Shown here piece by piece: positions 36,601 through 49,125 of a stretch of 64,000 bases of DNA. The DNA is from Diprion similis (taxonomy: Eukaryota > Arthropoda > Insecta > Hymenoptera > Diprionidae). The notes under the pieces were generated by a model. It was given only the letters and a program-made list of their open reading frames with translations. It searched no databases and was not told where the DNA came from. A program made the position numbers and the translations under genes. Where the stretch lies: contig NC_060112.1 of NCBI RefSeq assembly GCF_021155765.1, positions 17,980,001 to 18,044,000 of the forward strand. Direction: 5' to 3'. Numbering within the stretch: the first letter of the stretch is position 1; every line of letters starts with the position of its first letter.

Positions 36601-37389
36601 GGAGAAAAATCTGAAAATACATAGATCTGTGATTTTACAATGTTACAGGTGATAATGGAGACGGTGAGTTTTGTGGGTGTTGACATAAACACAGCGTCGC
36701 ATTGTCTCCTGAGAAGAGTGGCTGGACTAAACGCCACAAAGGCAACGAACATAATAAATCGTCGTAACAAGTTTGGCCCGTATAAAAACAGATCAGAGCT
36801 ACTATCAGTCACTGGCATCGGGAAAAAATCCTACGAGCAATGCGCCGGATTTATAAGAATCATACCGGAAACTGCACTGCTAGACGGGTCGTCGAGAAAA
36901 GATTCCTTGGAATATTTGGACCAGACTTGGATTCATCCGGAATCTTACGATGTAGCCAAGCAGCTCGTGAGGGCTTGTAAGTGCGAACTGACAGACTTGG
37001 GATCGGATGAATTCGTTCGAAAAGTCACGAGGTACGCAAACCGTGACCGGAAAACTTTGGCAAAACAATTCGACACCAATGAAACAACGATGGATATCGT
37101 TGTAAATGGATTATCAATGAAGAAAGGTGAAGACATCAGAATCAAAGAAGAGGCTCCGTTATTTATGAATAATTTTCGGTGCATCGACGATTTATCCGTT
37201 AATACAAGGGTGACGGGTTCCGTTCGAAACGTAACTAATTTTGGCACATTCGTAGACATAGGTGTAGGTATAAACGGCCTTCTGCCGATCGGAAAACTGA
37301 AAGGTCGAGTGCTCAGTCTGGGGCAAAGAGTCGAGGTACTAGTACTTTCCATAGATAAGGATCGCGGTAGGATATGCCTGACGCTTTGA
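33648..37389 (+). CDS. SRBD1: SRBD1, Tex-like S1 RNA-binding protein
   Basis: Eukaryotic relative of bacterial Tex and of SPT6, a nucleic-acid-binding protein with poorly defined function. Two exons, 33648-36113 and 36649-37389, phase 0, 1,068 residues (human about 995). Residues 1-320 are highly charged and disordered, with nuclear-localisation-like basic clusters (RKRKGSD, KKAKQ). The Tex core starts near 330, with PFIARYRKEMTGGM in its helical region. A YqgF/RNase H-like domain carries GIDPGF near 665. Exon 2 encodes the helix-hairpin-helix repeats (GVDINTAS, GLNATKATNI, VTGIGKKSYEQCAGFIRI) and a C-terminal S1 domain (about 1003-1068) ending exactly at ICLTL. The intron donor is a weak GTTTGG, but joining there gives TLGEVIMETVSFVGVD, which aligns without gaps to the family. 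The start ATG is the first in the frame. Confidence 0.93.
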
Positions 37390-38100
37390 TAGAATTAAGA
37401 CTCAAGGGAGAATTCCTCGATCGATTTTTTTCAAATCACTGCGAGTAAACGTTGGAGTGTCATGCAGTTTATCACCTTCGGTCCGACTACTTGATTTCAG
37501 ATGATTACATCCATACATACATGCCGTTTGGCAAAGCTGCGAGAAATCGCTCGATCTTCTGTTATCTTTTACAACTTTTCATCCGAAGGATACGTTCTCG
37601 TAACGACATGTAATTTACGGCTAATTGGACGTAGCTGTTACGCTTGAGGATAGAGAGCGTCGATCATACATCGGATGCGAATAGTTCGTCTTCTGTATCT
37701 ACAGGTATATTATATGCCTGGTATGCAAAAATACCTGTCAGATGATATTCAACCATATTTTTATTTCATTTTTATTTTTTACCTTCTCTCATGTCACTTT
37801 TCATATGCATTACGGTTGTAACTCGGGTGATCTTCATACGTTGTAACAGCGTGCCTCAGAAATCATAACTATAACGAATTTCAATATAAGGGAGCAAAAT
37901 ATGCGAGTTTGAATTTTTCGATGGGCTGAAGCTCGTCAGCTGATTTTTACCGTGATGAAAATGGAAGATAATCAACTCATATTTCGATTAAAAAAGATTC
38001 GTAAAATGCTATTATTACTTGTACATTTCTTTTTATTGTTACGTTATTACACAAATATAGCCTTACGTTCATGTAAATAAAGAATACTTTGTTACTTAAA
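37390..38100 (+). other. Probable SRBD1 3' UTR
   Basis: No coding signal. AATAAA at 38076-38081, followed by a T/G-rich tract, is the first good plus-strand polyadenylation signal after the SRBD1 stop, implying a 3' UTR of about 0.7 kb. Confidence 0.45.
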
Positions 38101-38641
38101 CGTATAAAATTACGGTCGTCGTTTATATCTCGCAATATTTTGTCGATACGAACATTTATATTAGAATTAAGAAATACAATATAGAAGTAACCCAGTTACG
38201 AATAACTGCGAAACGTGATACCACTTATTGGTGATTGGTCACTTTTGCTGTCTCTACTTGACTCGAATTTAACGACTTTTTTTTCACCGCGCTTCTTCAA
38301 CAAACGTCCATTGATATAATGCAGCGACTCCGTACATGTGATTATTTGTCAACTCGGGTCGTCTCTCGTATCCCGGAAATGACGTCAGCACCGGCTCACA
38401 GTCAGCTAGTCGATACTGCACGAGGCATCTGCAGGCGATATGGGATACAGTTTTAAAAATTTAAGCCGGATTAAGCGGGGGGGATACGCGTAGTTGAATC
38501 AACGCTCTTCGACCTAACGAGAGGGTGACGACGGACGACGGGAAAATTGATGAAAATATTACGGACGAAACTGATCGGTGCCGTCGCATCTGTCCGGTCG
38601 ATAATGGGGAAAAAAGTATTTTACCTATAAATAAATCGCGG

Positions 38642-38662
38642 TCTCTCTCTCTCTCTCTCTCT
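38642..38662. repeat. (TC)n microsatellite
   Basis: Uninterrupted TC repeat of about ten units. Confidence 0.95.
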
Positions 38663-38931
38663 GTTTCCGACAAAAGTTCCTCGACTTTATCGCGTTTCTT
38701 TTGATACGTCGCATCGCCGCTCTACTCTAATTAGTCGTTTGATCACAAGCGGAAAGTCCGAGCCACCGCCCGTCACTGATAGGATTACAGATAACGAGTG
38801 TATTATACATCCGATCGTTCCTATAACGACTGATATTAGTGATTAATTAACGATTCCGAGTCCACATGAGAAGCTGCTCGGTTGATTGTCACGTAATGTG
38901 TATCACTTTGTTGAATAAATATAAATTACAA

Positions 38932-38946
38932 CCCCCCCCCTCCCCC
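38932..38946. repeat. C-rich homopolymer tract
   Basis: Nine consecutive C, one T, then a further run of C. Long C runs are unusual in this AT-rich genome. Confidence 0.9.
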
Positions 38947-39203
38947 TCGCGAAACATCAACCGCTACACGAATATAATTACTTCTGTAAAAACGTCGCGA
39001 GTCTCTTTTTAGCTGAGTTTTACTCCCGGTGTAGAGTGTCAAGCACGATGTGACAACGTAAAATTACCAGAGCTGGAGTTGCGTAACTTTGAGAAGTATA
39101 ACGTAGGTACGTACGTCGGAGTTTTCATTTTACTTGTTCATTTTTCAGAGTCGTCTTTATATATTTTCCGTCGAGTATCCGTCTCGCTTCCATCGATCGA
39201 AAT

Positions 39204-39230
39204 AAGCATACCTACGAAGTAGGTATGCTT
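39204..39230. repeat. Perfect 12-bp inverted repeat with 3-nt loop
   Basis: AAGCATACCTAC at 39204-39215 and its exact reverse complement at 39219-39230 flank GAA. It contains the TACCTAC / GTAGGTA motif seen in other palindromes of the right half. Confidence 0.9.
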
Positions 39231-41957
39231 CTTCCATCCGCTCGAAGAATTGTTCGTATGTGTAATGTGTAATCTACATTACATGTGTAAATAATTGCTC
39301 TTCGCACGGAGCTGATTTGTTTTCCTTTTTCTTCCGCAGTCTCGTATGGGTAAATTTTTCACCGCGTTTTATACTGTTTTGCGTTTTAATGAACTTTTGC
39401 CAAGTTCAAGTAGCACGTCGTTCACACCACTCGTCCGGCGGTTTGACGATCCAGAGTCGTGCCAGTTGATCGGCGTAGAATTCTTCACAGCCTAGCCTTC
39501 CGTATTTATAACGAGTCTACGTAATTGTCAGGTTCGTTGTCGATCGATTTCGAGGCTGCAGCGGCTATTCCTTACCCGAATACCAGCTTCCAGACCGCAT
39601 CACCCTCCCTCTGCGTGGCTCGAACTTCGTAATACGGGGTAACTCTATACACCGTAGAGGGTAAAAAACACGCCTGCATAGAGTCTAGCCTGGTTTACGG
39701 TTGAGGTTCTGAATGGGACGTGGAACGTAGGGTGCAGGGAAATGAGTCATAACGCATGAGAGATCGATAGGATTCATTCACCCTGGGAAATAATTCACGT
39801 GCCCTGGCGTCAGTGCCGTGTCATTGTCTGCCAAGGGTCTCCGTGCACACCAAGGCGTGGATTCCTCGGTGAAATGATCCGGTAATTTCTGTATTGCGAG
39901 AAATTTTAAAATCTTTGTAGGTATGCACGTACAGTGGTTTCTCGTCGTCGATAAAATGATTCGTCGATTTATTCGATTGCGTTACACGCCTGTCCGTTGT
40001 GCCGTAAATTCAATATCAAATCTATACTTACACATGTCAGTTTGAATTTCAATCCTACACTGGCTGAATCGACGCGCTGCATCTATAAACATAAAGATTT
40101 TTTTGCCTTTTAGTGCGAACAGAAATTTACCACCGAGACTACGATTTGCATCGAAATAGGGATCCCCTGGTTTAGCTTTATATTTTATTCCTTTTACTTC
40201 TTTATGACTTCATTTTATACATACATCTATTCTGCGCATCGCGCTTTTGCCTCCTAATAATGACGTTCTAACGGCTGGCGTGGCGTCACGGCGTCGCGAC
40301 GCCGAGGGTATCTTTATATCGACGCTCAAATTCGTACAAGTCTGTCGTTCGTAACTTCGGCGTAAACAAAACTTATACCTACGTATAAGTACGCACACTA
40401 CGCGTATAATATTCTGTTCGATGTACACGGAGTTCTTCACCGCCCTGCACAACAGCAAAAAAAACTGGAAATTCCGTCTCTCCACAAATATTATAAAGAA
40501 AAGTATAATTTCAATTGTTGAGTGGCTATCAAAAACTGTAAGAGAAAATTAATTGCGACGCGTAGTCACAGGCGAAGTCCGATTGTTTGTCTGTACCTTT
40601 CTCAAATTTCAGGAGCGCTTAACGATACAAATTGGACGAAATACTAGCCAGTCGAGTTGAATCAGGCTGTGGCATGCTGAATATATCTGTATAGCATAAC
40701 ACACGTTGCGTGCACGTTATGAGAGAGAACGAAACCACTGCTGTTAATTAGTGAGAGCTTCCACACCGGCTGTTTATACACATATAGGTACATTTTTGAT
40801 CGCGTGACAGATATAAACGGGAAATTTAGACTCGTTCTTTGAAGGGTTTTTGCATTAGCCGCAGGTATGAAGTTGCCTGTTTAAAACGCGCGTGACAAAC
40901 TATCCGGATCACTGCCCAATTTTACCCTCCTTTCATTATCGTGTCACCGGCGGCAGACAGCGAATGCTAATTTTCGAGTAGATTTCTGAATCCAATAATG
41001 TGCCCGGACTGCTATAAAGAAACAATTACACAGTTCTGCAAACTAAAAACTGCACAAGTTTTTTATACTGTCTTATTGTTTTTTTTCCAAGAGATTTTTA
41101 CTCCCTGAAACCGGGAAAAATATTTAAAAAATTCCGCTACGTCAGATTTTTTCTTAAACTCGTGCTTATAGCTTCATTCAGAGTGAAACTCCCGTTTAAC
41201 TCAAAATCTGGTATCTCATTCTTGATTATAAAAATTCTATGCAAAAGTGATTTCTTATTGTCATTTAATATGTATTAGAGTGAGACTCAAGAATAAATAC
41301 AAACAGGGAAAGAGAAATTGGAAACCGGAAGCGTGTTCGGAGAAGTATCAAAGAGAAGAAGAAAAAGTTTCGTAATCAAAAAAGAATGAACAGGGAATGT
41401 CAAGACGTTTCACGAAGAAATTGTTTTTTTAATTTTATAAGAAATATTGTTTAGTTGATTGTAATGAAATGGCGGTTTTCTTATTAATGTTATGCTTTTT
41501 TTTAAGCAAACATCTTGTATTTTGTAAAAATATTGTACGTGATGTAGGGTAATGGAAGTCGTTTATGGATTCAGCACACTCGAAAAATAATATTTACCAA
41601 AAACATCCCATGCAGCTGAAATAAAGTATTTCTTTGCAGACCTGTGTTATCGATCGTCTTCGTACATAATGATCGGCGTTCGAAATTAAAAGTGTATAGT
41701 TGAGGACATGCTGGGGCTCTGATGACGTTTGTGGACCATTAGGTTCACGCATGTTTCATAGTTCATTCAACGTAGACGCGACTGCAGCTGCACAATCGAG
41801 ACGCAGAAAAGAAACGAGGGAATTGTTACTCTACACTCCTCCAGTTGAGAAAAGGGAATTACGCTGCCGTTCTCGACTAAAGACCACTTACGCGATCTCT
41901 GGCACAGTTTTAATTAAACAAATTATCGAACTATTATAAGCCTTTGTTAGCGTTTCT

Positions 41958-41974
41958 GTACCTACAGTAGGTAC
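41958..41974. repeat. Perfect palindrome GTACCTAC-A-GTAGGTAC
   Basis: Eight-base arms 41958-41965 and 41967-41974 around a single A. Same TACCTAC core as the repeat at 39204-39230. Confidence 0.85.
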
Positions 41975-42485
41975 GTTTTACATTCAACTGCTTGAACAAA
42001 GTTTTCCTTTCCATGAATTATACACGCTGCCCGATTTAATTCCGTATTATATATTCTGGCGTCTTTTGTGTAACCTCGAGTTCACAGCTCATTACGAATG
42101 ATTTTCAATCGAACACCCTACGATTTAACATTTTTCCGCAGCAAGCCGGTCCGTATCATTAACGATGGAATTTCGAGTGCATTCGTTCGGTGATTTTTGT
42201 TTAGTTTTCTTTTTGGCATTCATCAACCGCGGACGAAATGAGTCGGATTTTAATTAGTGGGTATAATTAAAGCGGCTCGTAGGTCAACGCTGCGACATTC
42301 GTGAGTCGGGTTCTATGCGCATCGGGTGTGCGATGATGCAGGGTAACGATGCACCGAGTTAAGTAGGAAAGCGCTAGTTAACTTATTTATACGATTAACA
42401 TTTAATGTGAATTTATCGCTCGACTTTTCAACGCTGCATCGCGCGGAGTTGCATCTGACTTTGGTTAATTTCAATTGGGCCAAAG

Positions 42486-42509
42486 CCCCGGAGCTCCGGA
42501 GCCTCGGGG
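42486..42509. repeat. 24-bp GC-rich near-palindrome
   Basis: CCCCG and CGGGG outer arms and a perfect GCTCCGGAGC centre, with only the two positions between them mismatched. Confidence 0.75.
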
Positions 42510-45500
42510 ACTAAACCTGTTGGAGTAAATATACCAGTTTAACATAATTGGCAAAAGTTTAATCGCGCACCGATGAAGCTAAACAATTTTATCTCTCAAC
42601 GCTGTTAACCACGGAATATCTGTCAATTAGCCGGCCATTCGCGTTGCGATCGCTGTATCAGAGATGCCGGCTTAATATCGCAAAAGGGAAAGAATTATAA
42701 TTTCTTGATTTAATTTCATACGAACGACGAAATACGGAAAGGATACAAATTATCTTGTATAAAATTCGGCCGGTGCAGGTTGCGGTTGGCATCTTCGAAT
42801 TGGTTGAAAATTTTCTCAATCAATTATTTACTTGCAGACGATTTGACCCTCATCACCCTAATGCAATATTAAACCTTAAAGGCGTAACCCCGTTTCAACC
42901 CCGTGAAGTGATGCGCCACCAATTTTCCGTCCCAATTTAATTCAATTTCAAGGCAATCATATCAAATTTAATCCCTCCGCCACTTCGCCTCTAATAAATG
43001 GTTGACTTTCATTCGAGTTTTATTAGATTAAACGAGTGGTCAATATAATAAAGCGCAACCTCGGTGTACAATTCATCTATACACATTTTTTCCAGTCCCC
43101 CCCTAAAGCCCGAATAAATTCACTTTTATTATAGAAGAAGTGTGACGGTGAATAACCCTCGTATCGATGAAAGACATCCAGTTTTAATACCAACAAACCC
43201 AGCAACAGGAATATTACAAGTTTTCTAATACCGCGATCTTAAGAATTAACGTCGCTTAATTATCATATGACGACTCCGTTCAATTCTGTATTCTCCAAAC
43301 TAGACCGGATTTCGAGGGTGTGGAAATTATCTTAATCATGAGTTCCGTGCAGAAACACGTTCGATACGATCTATCGATCAGCGATGCGGGTTGAATTTTG
43401 TTTGACTTTGCGCTTCGGCTGATCAACGTCTTTGCAGAAGCTGGTCAGAGGCACAATATATCTGTTGATTGGATCATCGAAACGTGAAGCAGCGGCGCAG
43501 GGGAAATTCGGCTTCGTTCACACCGAGTGCGTAATACGATGGTAAAAAATTTTGCAAGAAGTCAGAGTGAGGAATTGTGATCGGTGATTTTCTTCGATTC
43601 CATCAAACGTACGCGTGAACTTTTCAACGAGTCGTAGCGAGCCAATTTCCGCGCGAAAATCGTCCGAAGTTTAAAAAATCGGATTCGTTTTTCAGTGTGA
43701 TCGTCTCCTTACCGCCGGCGATGTTTCGCTCCTTTGTTCTTATACCCGTAGCTCTTCAATAACTACCTTTATCCTTGTACGTCCGATTCCTTTAACCATC
43801 CTCGTCTCTCTCCGGATTCGAGTTGGATATTTTCTTTGAAGAAAACATACCTTCGCAGCAGGCTGTGCAAATAACACAAATATCCTTCAGGCCTCGACGG
43901 TGGTGTGGTTCAATCTATTATCGTCGCTGGTCGACGTAACGATAAATATAATTTAGTGCACGATCTGTGCGCGCTTTTATACAGACGAATATATGTATAA
44001 TGCGTATTCGAGCATCCGGTAAATCGACGGAGTTTCCTCCTCGTATAAGCGAACCGAAACGCGGCGACGCCTTTGCTGATTATTTATGATTGATACCGCG
44101 ACACCGCGATGGGGTAATCCGGGTGAAAATATATCTTCGAGGGTATCCTTTTTCCTTTTCTTTTCCTTTTTTTTCCTGATTCCCTCCCCGTCTTTTATTA
44201 TGATTTTTTACTCCCTCTATTTCCTTTCGGGAAGAAAGTTTCGTTCCAAATTTTGCGAAAGATTGCTCAAACGGGGTCCCGGTGATCCTTATTAATGATG
44301 CCGTTTACACTCCGTGACATCCGAAGGCTCGAACGCCGCGGCGGTTGGCCCGATCGCATTTCTTCCATAATATACCTATTTTATAAATATCACAGGTTTC
44401 GTGTCCCGAATGCGAAACACCCCTTTATGGGGTAATTCCGACCACCGATACGGTGCCTACATATATTCACCCCGCGTCTGCGAGGCCGCGATTCGTATAA
44501 GGATATGTCTTTGAACCGTTTCGACGACGTGCAGGATGTTGCTCTGGGATTTTTGCCGAAGAAAAGTATATAAAAATGGGAGAATAAAAAATACGTCGTA
44601 AACTTTTGATAAGAAGAGGAGAAGAGAACGGAAAAAAAGGAAACTGGTGAATCGGTGCAAATGTTCTGTCCATAATCTAATATTATGAATACAATAAAAA
44701 TAACTTGAATTATATTTATTTACACAACTTACATATATAAGTATATCGCCTTTCAATACTACAAGCGTGTAATATATTATTATGCGTGTGTGACACGTGT
44801 GGCGCAGCGAAAAAATTGGAGCCTAAACATTCAGCGAGAGGGTAACTTGGTATTCTTATTGGCTGCGATTGCATCGTTGAACAAAATATACAATATCGGA
44901 GGAAGTAAGGTCGGATCCGGGCCACATATTGATACGCAGACTGAATTTTTCCCCGATATCTCACCACCAAGTTCCACCGAAACAAACACACGCGCAAGCA
45001 CATGGTGCAAAAAGTCTGCGGGCTAAGGCCTCCTTATCGTCTCATCAACGAGAGCATTTTTCCATTTTTCGCCCAGCTATTTCCTCCCTCGTAAAGTGTA
45101 ACGTTTTTCCCGCTGCTCATTAACCCGGATTTCCGTCTTTTTCGTCCATATTTAGCTCCGAGTTAGCCAGATCTATCAGTTTTCATTCGGCAACGATGAA
45201 CCTCGATGCAAGGTGAATTCACCCTATAGTGAATGATCAAACGATCATGTATAAATCATAGTCTATAGCTATGCTTTACTGTATAGCTTGTTTATTCATT
45301 GCGGGTTTAGTCACCCTATTTTAGCCGTGAAATAATTTCTGGGGAATCTGTATTTTGTCCATTTGTCAGATTTGACCTTTCCCCTTGCCCGTCACTTTCC
45401 GAATCTGCGGGGGTTTTGACGTTGCGGCTCTTTTTATCCCTTCAGCGTATTACGTTACTACGACGCAGGGTTTCGCGACGTCTGGGTGGAAAGGAGGTTG

Positions 45501-46097
45501 ACAACTGGCACGTCGTTTGTCTCGCTTCTCGGCTCTGTTTACTTTTAACAAAACGATTCTCCCGGGATTGCTGTAAGGAACGGAGTCGGCATCAAGAGGT
45601 TTCGACAAGGAGGGTGAGCTTTTCCGCGACTTGTTTCACCCCGAGAAATAATCGCGTGCGTCATTCGTGTTGCACGCTGCAGCGTGGCTAAGAGATGAAA
45701 TAAATAAGTATAGGAGGGTGGAAGCAACTTCCTTACACGAGTTTCCACTCCGTTCTACACCTTGCAAATATCCTTCCTGTTCCGAAACTTGCAGCAGTTT
45801 TCGTTCGGCCTTTACGAATAAAGTTCGATCAAGTCCCACCTCCCCCAAGTTTAACCTGTGAAATGTTTCGAGCAGTTGATTTTCTGCCTTCGGCGATACC
45901 GGTGAACAATAATAAGCACCTTCCTCGCAGTCTCCGGTGATCGAAATTATCTCCCGAGTCGCAACCGCGACTTCATTTCAACCTCACGAGAGACGCGACT
46001 TCCAACAAGTCTCTACAGTCGCTTGCTATAGCTCATCTGGGTAGTCCTCCCAGTCTCGTTCGTTGGTTTCATCAGACTCCGTCTGTTTCTTCAAACA

Positions 46098-46121
46098 ATG
46101 GTTCTCCGTGCGCAGAACCAT
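46098..46121. repeat. 8-bp inverted repeat with 8-nt loop
   Basis: ATGGTTCT at 46098-46105 and AGAACCAT at 46114-46121 are exact reverse complements. Confidence 0.7.
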
Positions 46122-48320
46122 GGCAGTGATATCTGTCTGACCTTTAATGACTGCACACCGATGCTAGCTGGTATTGAAGGTACAGACACTGTTCCAATAT
46201 AGACAATTGGACGACACTTTGCATGCGAGCCTCTCACGCGGGGTTTCGAAATTCATCACCCCGAAGGCGTGTCCTAGAGTCTTCCGTTCCAAGACGTCGT
46301 TCGTATAATTTTGAAATTCAAGCATCAAAAAGAGAAACTACGTGGCAGTCAAGTGTCTTCGGAGGAGTCGGGTAGTATTACTTTTTCAAAAATTGAGTGA
46401 CTGCGTGGTTCGAGGCGTCCATTAGACTGTAGGTTCTCATTTCCCACGGGGAATCTGAAGGGAAAAGCTTGAGAAAATCACTGCGCATTCGTATTATAGG
46501 ATCGTATCGGTGTACGTCGATCCGAATAGGTTTGCGATAAAAATTTATCGAGAAACACCGCGAGTTACGTTATTTCGTCTTATCGGTCCCAGCCTAGACG
46601 TAACTCTTGCATTTCAAGTAAATCGGAGGTTCGTTTTGTACCTTTCGCTGAAAGTTTAACCAAGCAATCTGCGAGTTTTATCGAACTGTCTCAACACCGT
46701 ACCGACCGCATCCTACAAGCCGTACACACCTCGAATCTTTTTCCTAAATTTTTCAGGACCCATGGTACGCTCAGTTGCTCGGAAAGGACGATTCGCCGGA
46801 TGAGCCCAAAAAACGCGGCCTCGTATATCTCAATTCACCCCGCACCCAGCGCGTGGAGAACCGCTTTGTGCCTCCATCCTCATGTATCTCCATACAAAAC
46901 GTTATTAGAAAAGTGCGCAGCGCAGATTCCAGTCGTCGCGATGACGCGACGTTTCATCTCGTTTCACTTATCCTGGTATACCAAAGTATAAGAGAAAATC
47001 ACAGGTACGACAGAATGCATAGAATTCTTTCCAAGATCTTGAGATTATTTATCGTATCGAGCTTGCCTTGCGAAAAGAACTTGCAAAAAATCCTGGCCTA
47101 AAATTATTTCGGGTCTCGCACGTACTTTATACTGGGCTTTTCGAGCGTACCTACGTTTTATGTCGAGGTAAACTAGGAAATGAAGAAATAAAAAAAGTGG
47201 CGCACCCCGCTCTGCGCTTGTCGCCGCTTTGCCGCTTTGGCAGGGTGAAGTGACCTCTTTGCTCACATACAGAATAACGTTTGGCATGTATGTATAGCGT
47301 AGCGCGGGGGCGCGAAATGATAATCAAAAGTTTATCTAGAGACTAGCGTGCGAGAGCCTCGCGGGGCCATAAAGTAGACCGAGGAATGGCGAAATCGCGT
47401 TACTCGAAAACACCCGGCCGAGTCGTAACGGCGGGCTTTTACTCACCTCAAACTCGTTGTACAGAAAGATCGGGACGCGGATTTGTCGGCTTGCAAGTAG
47501 CGAGTGCGATTCGCGCTTGAAAATTTGCATTAAACTTGATCAAAGGTGTGCACGTGGCCGCATAAATTTCGTGGCTAATTCGGCCCGCCGTCGTCTCTTT
47601 TTCCACTTCTAGTTCGGCGATAAAGTTGGCGCAATTCGCGCCGATATTTCCGAGCCTGAATCTCTCCGGGCACGTGCAACGTGTTTAAGCAAATTTGTCC
47701 TCGATACGTCGACAGTCGAACAGATAACGACCCCCTCAGCTCTAATACCCTAGCATCACGCAAACTTTTATGGCTAACGAGGTAATGAGTTATGTAAGGC
47801 GATGATTGGCCGTATACCTCGACCGTGACGAGAGGAGGGAAGGGGAAAGGGGCTGAAATTTTTTTTATATCTTCGTTCATCGTTATTAAGACGGCTCGCG
47901 AATAGCAAGTATATATCACGGCTTCGAAGTGACGTGAGACCCTCAGGGGATTCATCCTGTTTAGTGCGGAGTTTATACGCTTTTTTCACCTCAACGTCTC
48001 TCTGTTAATCGGATTGTTACTCGGATTAACGGTCGTGTATGTACTATGTATACATGAGTGCGCAATTAGCAATTAATCTTGAAGAGGCTGCGTTCACCCT
48101 CGGCGAACTAAACACGATCAATCGCAATTCTCTGCACCACTACAGCCGAAATTCGGTGTGTACAATATAGATATGCTTGACAAATATTTAACGGTTGTAA
48201 TTGAACCCAATTGCCGAGACGTTGAAGCATTTTCCACTTCGAGTTACACCCGCGCCGTAAATTCAGCTTCATCGAGTCCTTTGCCAAAGGAATCCTGCAT
48301 TGCTGATGGAAATACCGAGT

Positions 48321-48340
48321 GTGCAGGTATGTACCTGCAC
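48321..48340. repeat. Perfect palindrome GTGCAGGTA-TG-TACCTGCAC
   Basis: Nine-base arms 48321-48329 and 48332-48340 around TG. The arms contain CAGGTA, similar to the core bound by the insect pioneer factor Zelda. Confidence 0.85.
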
Positions 48341-48395
48341 GGATATTCAGACTGTAGGTACGCTTGTTCGTTGATGTATGAAAAAGCTTTTTTAC

Positions 48396-48475
48396 CGCAC
48401 GGCGGCTGCTGGTAGTTCGGCGTTAAGTCAGCCGAGACCGGAAACCTAGGTCTGGGTTCGAACCTTGGCATTGAA
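48396..48475 (+). mobile_element. tRNA-like SINE head (A box and B box), degenerate
   Basis: B-box-like GGTTCGAACCT at 48455-48465 and A-box-like TGGTAGTTCGG at 48410-48420, spaced as in RNA polymerase III promoters. The T-arm can pair only with G-U wobbles, and no matching 5' acceptor strand exists, so it is not a functional tRNA. A T/C-rich segment follows. The tRNA-derived SINE call is inference. Confidence 0.35.
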
Positions 48476-49017
48476 GTCGCTTCTTTGCCTTCTATTATTC
48501 TACCATTTTTCTACTCTCTCTCGGCTCGATTTTAAAGCCTCTCTTTTTCCGCTCTTTCATCTACGCCCGCATTGTCATCGCAGACTCTTTGTGACTATGG
48601 TTTTTCAGACTGTGATCACTGCACCTTATATATTCGCATGCATGTGCAATCTGCGTACATTCACACCCCGTCTGCAGGGTAGACCTAACCTGCCACAACT
48701 TGAGGATTTGCTATCATCGTTATATGTATGCATGGCTGCCACAGCCACAGCCACAGTAACAGACTGACGTATTGGGTCGGCAGTTGTAGATGAAACTTTT
48801 CATTCGGACTGAGGGTTGAGGCATACTGTACGGCTTGGAGGTTCTTGTAGAATTTTGAATTTCGTTTCGCGTCATTCTGTAGCTAATTAAGTTATGCCGA
48901 CAGGTGAATTTAGTGGGGCGGAGTTGAAGTCCCGAATTTGGAAAATTCCAACAGCACCTAATTCTGAATTACTTGGTGGTGAAACTTGAAGAAAAGAAAT
49001 CAAACTTTTACGAAATA

Positions 49018-49125
49018 GCAAAGTTTCGAATCGTCGGAAAGCCGATGGTTCAAAGTTTCGAAATGCAAGTTTCCGAAAGTTCAAGTTAAGATAGAGCAAA
49101 GTTTCGATCGAGCAAAATTCCGAAA
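49018..49125. repeat. Degenerate tandem repeat of AAGTTTCGAA units
   Basis: Cores AAGTTTCGAA or close variants start at 49021, 49053, 49067, 49099 and 49114, spaced roughly 14-16 or 32 bp, so the unit is about 15-16 bp. Related A/T-plus-CGAA sequence continues to about 49,320. Confidence 0.6.

Larger units (their letters stand above)
38300..39300. promoter_or_regulatory. Candidate promoter / non-coding first exon region
   Basis: Base composition rises in GC and CpG here. A perfect cAMP-response-element palindrome TGACGTCA lies at 38380-38387, followed by initiator-like CAGTCAG. A TC microsatellite (38642-38662), a C-rich tract (38932-38947) and donor-like GTAGGTACGTACG near 39103 follow. No ATG-initiated coding exon is evident. 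Confidence 0.25.
39301..48390. other. Gene-poor stretch, no recognised coding exon
   Basis: About 9 kb with only short, mutually overlapping open frames on both strands and no family resemblance. It contains small palindromes at 41958-41974, 42486-42509, 46098-46121 and 48321-48340. CpG is common. Likely intergenic or a long intron of an off-window gene. Confidence 0.5.

Noticed and set aside
48396-48475. Functional tRNA gene
   Set aside because: The T-arm pairs only through wobbles, no 5' acceptor strand complements the 3' side, and the D-arm is poor. Kept only as a SINE-like candidate.
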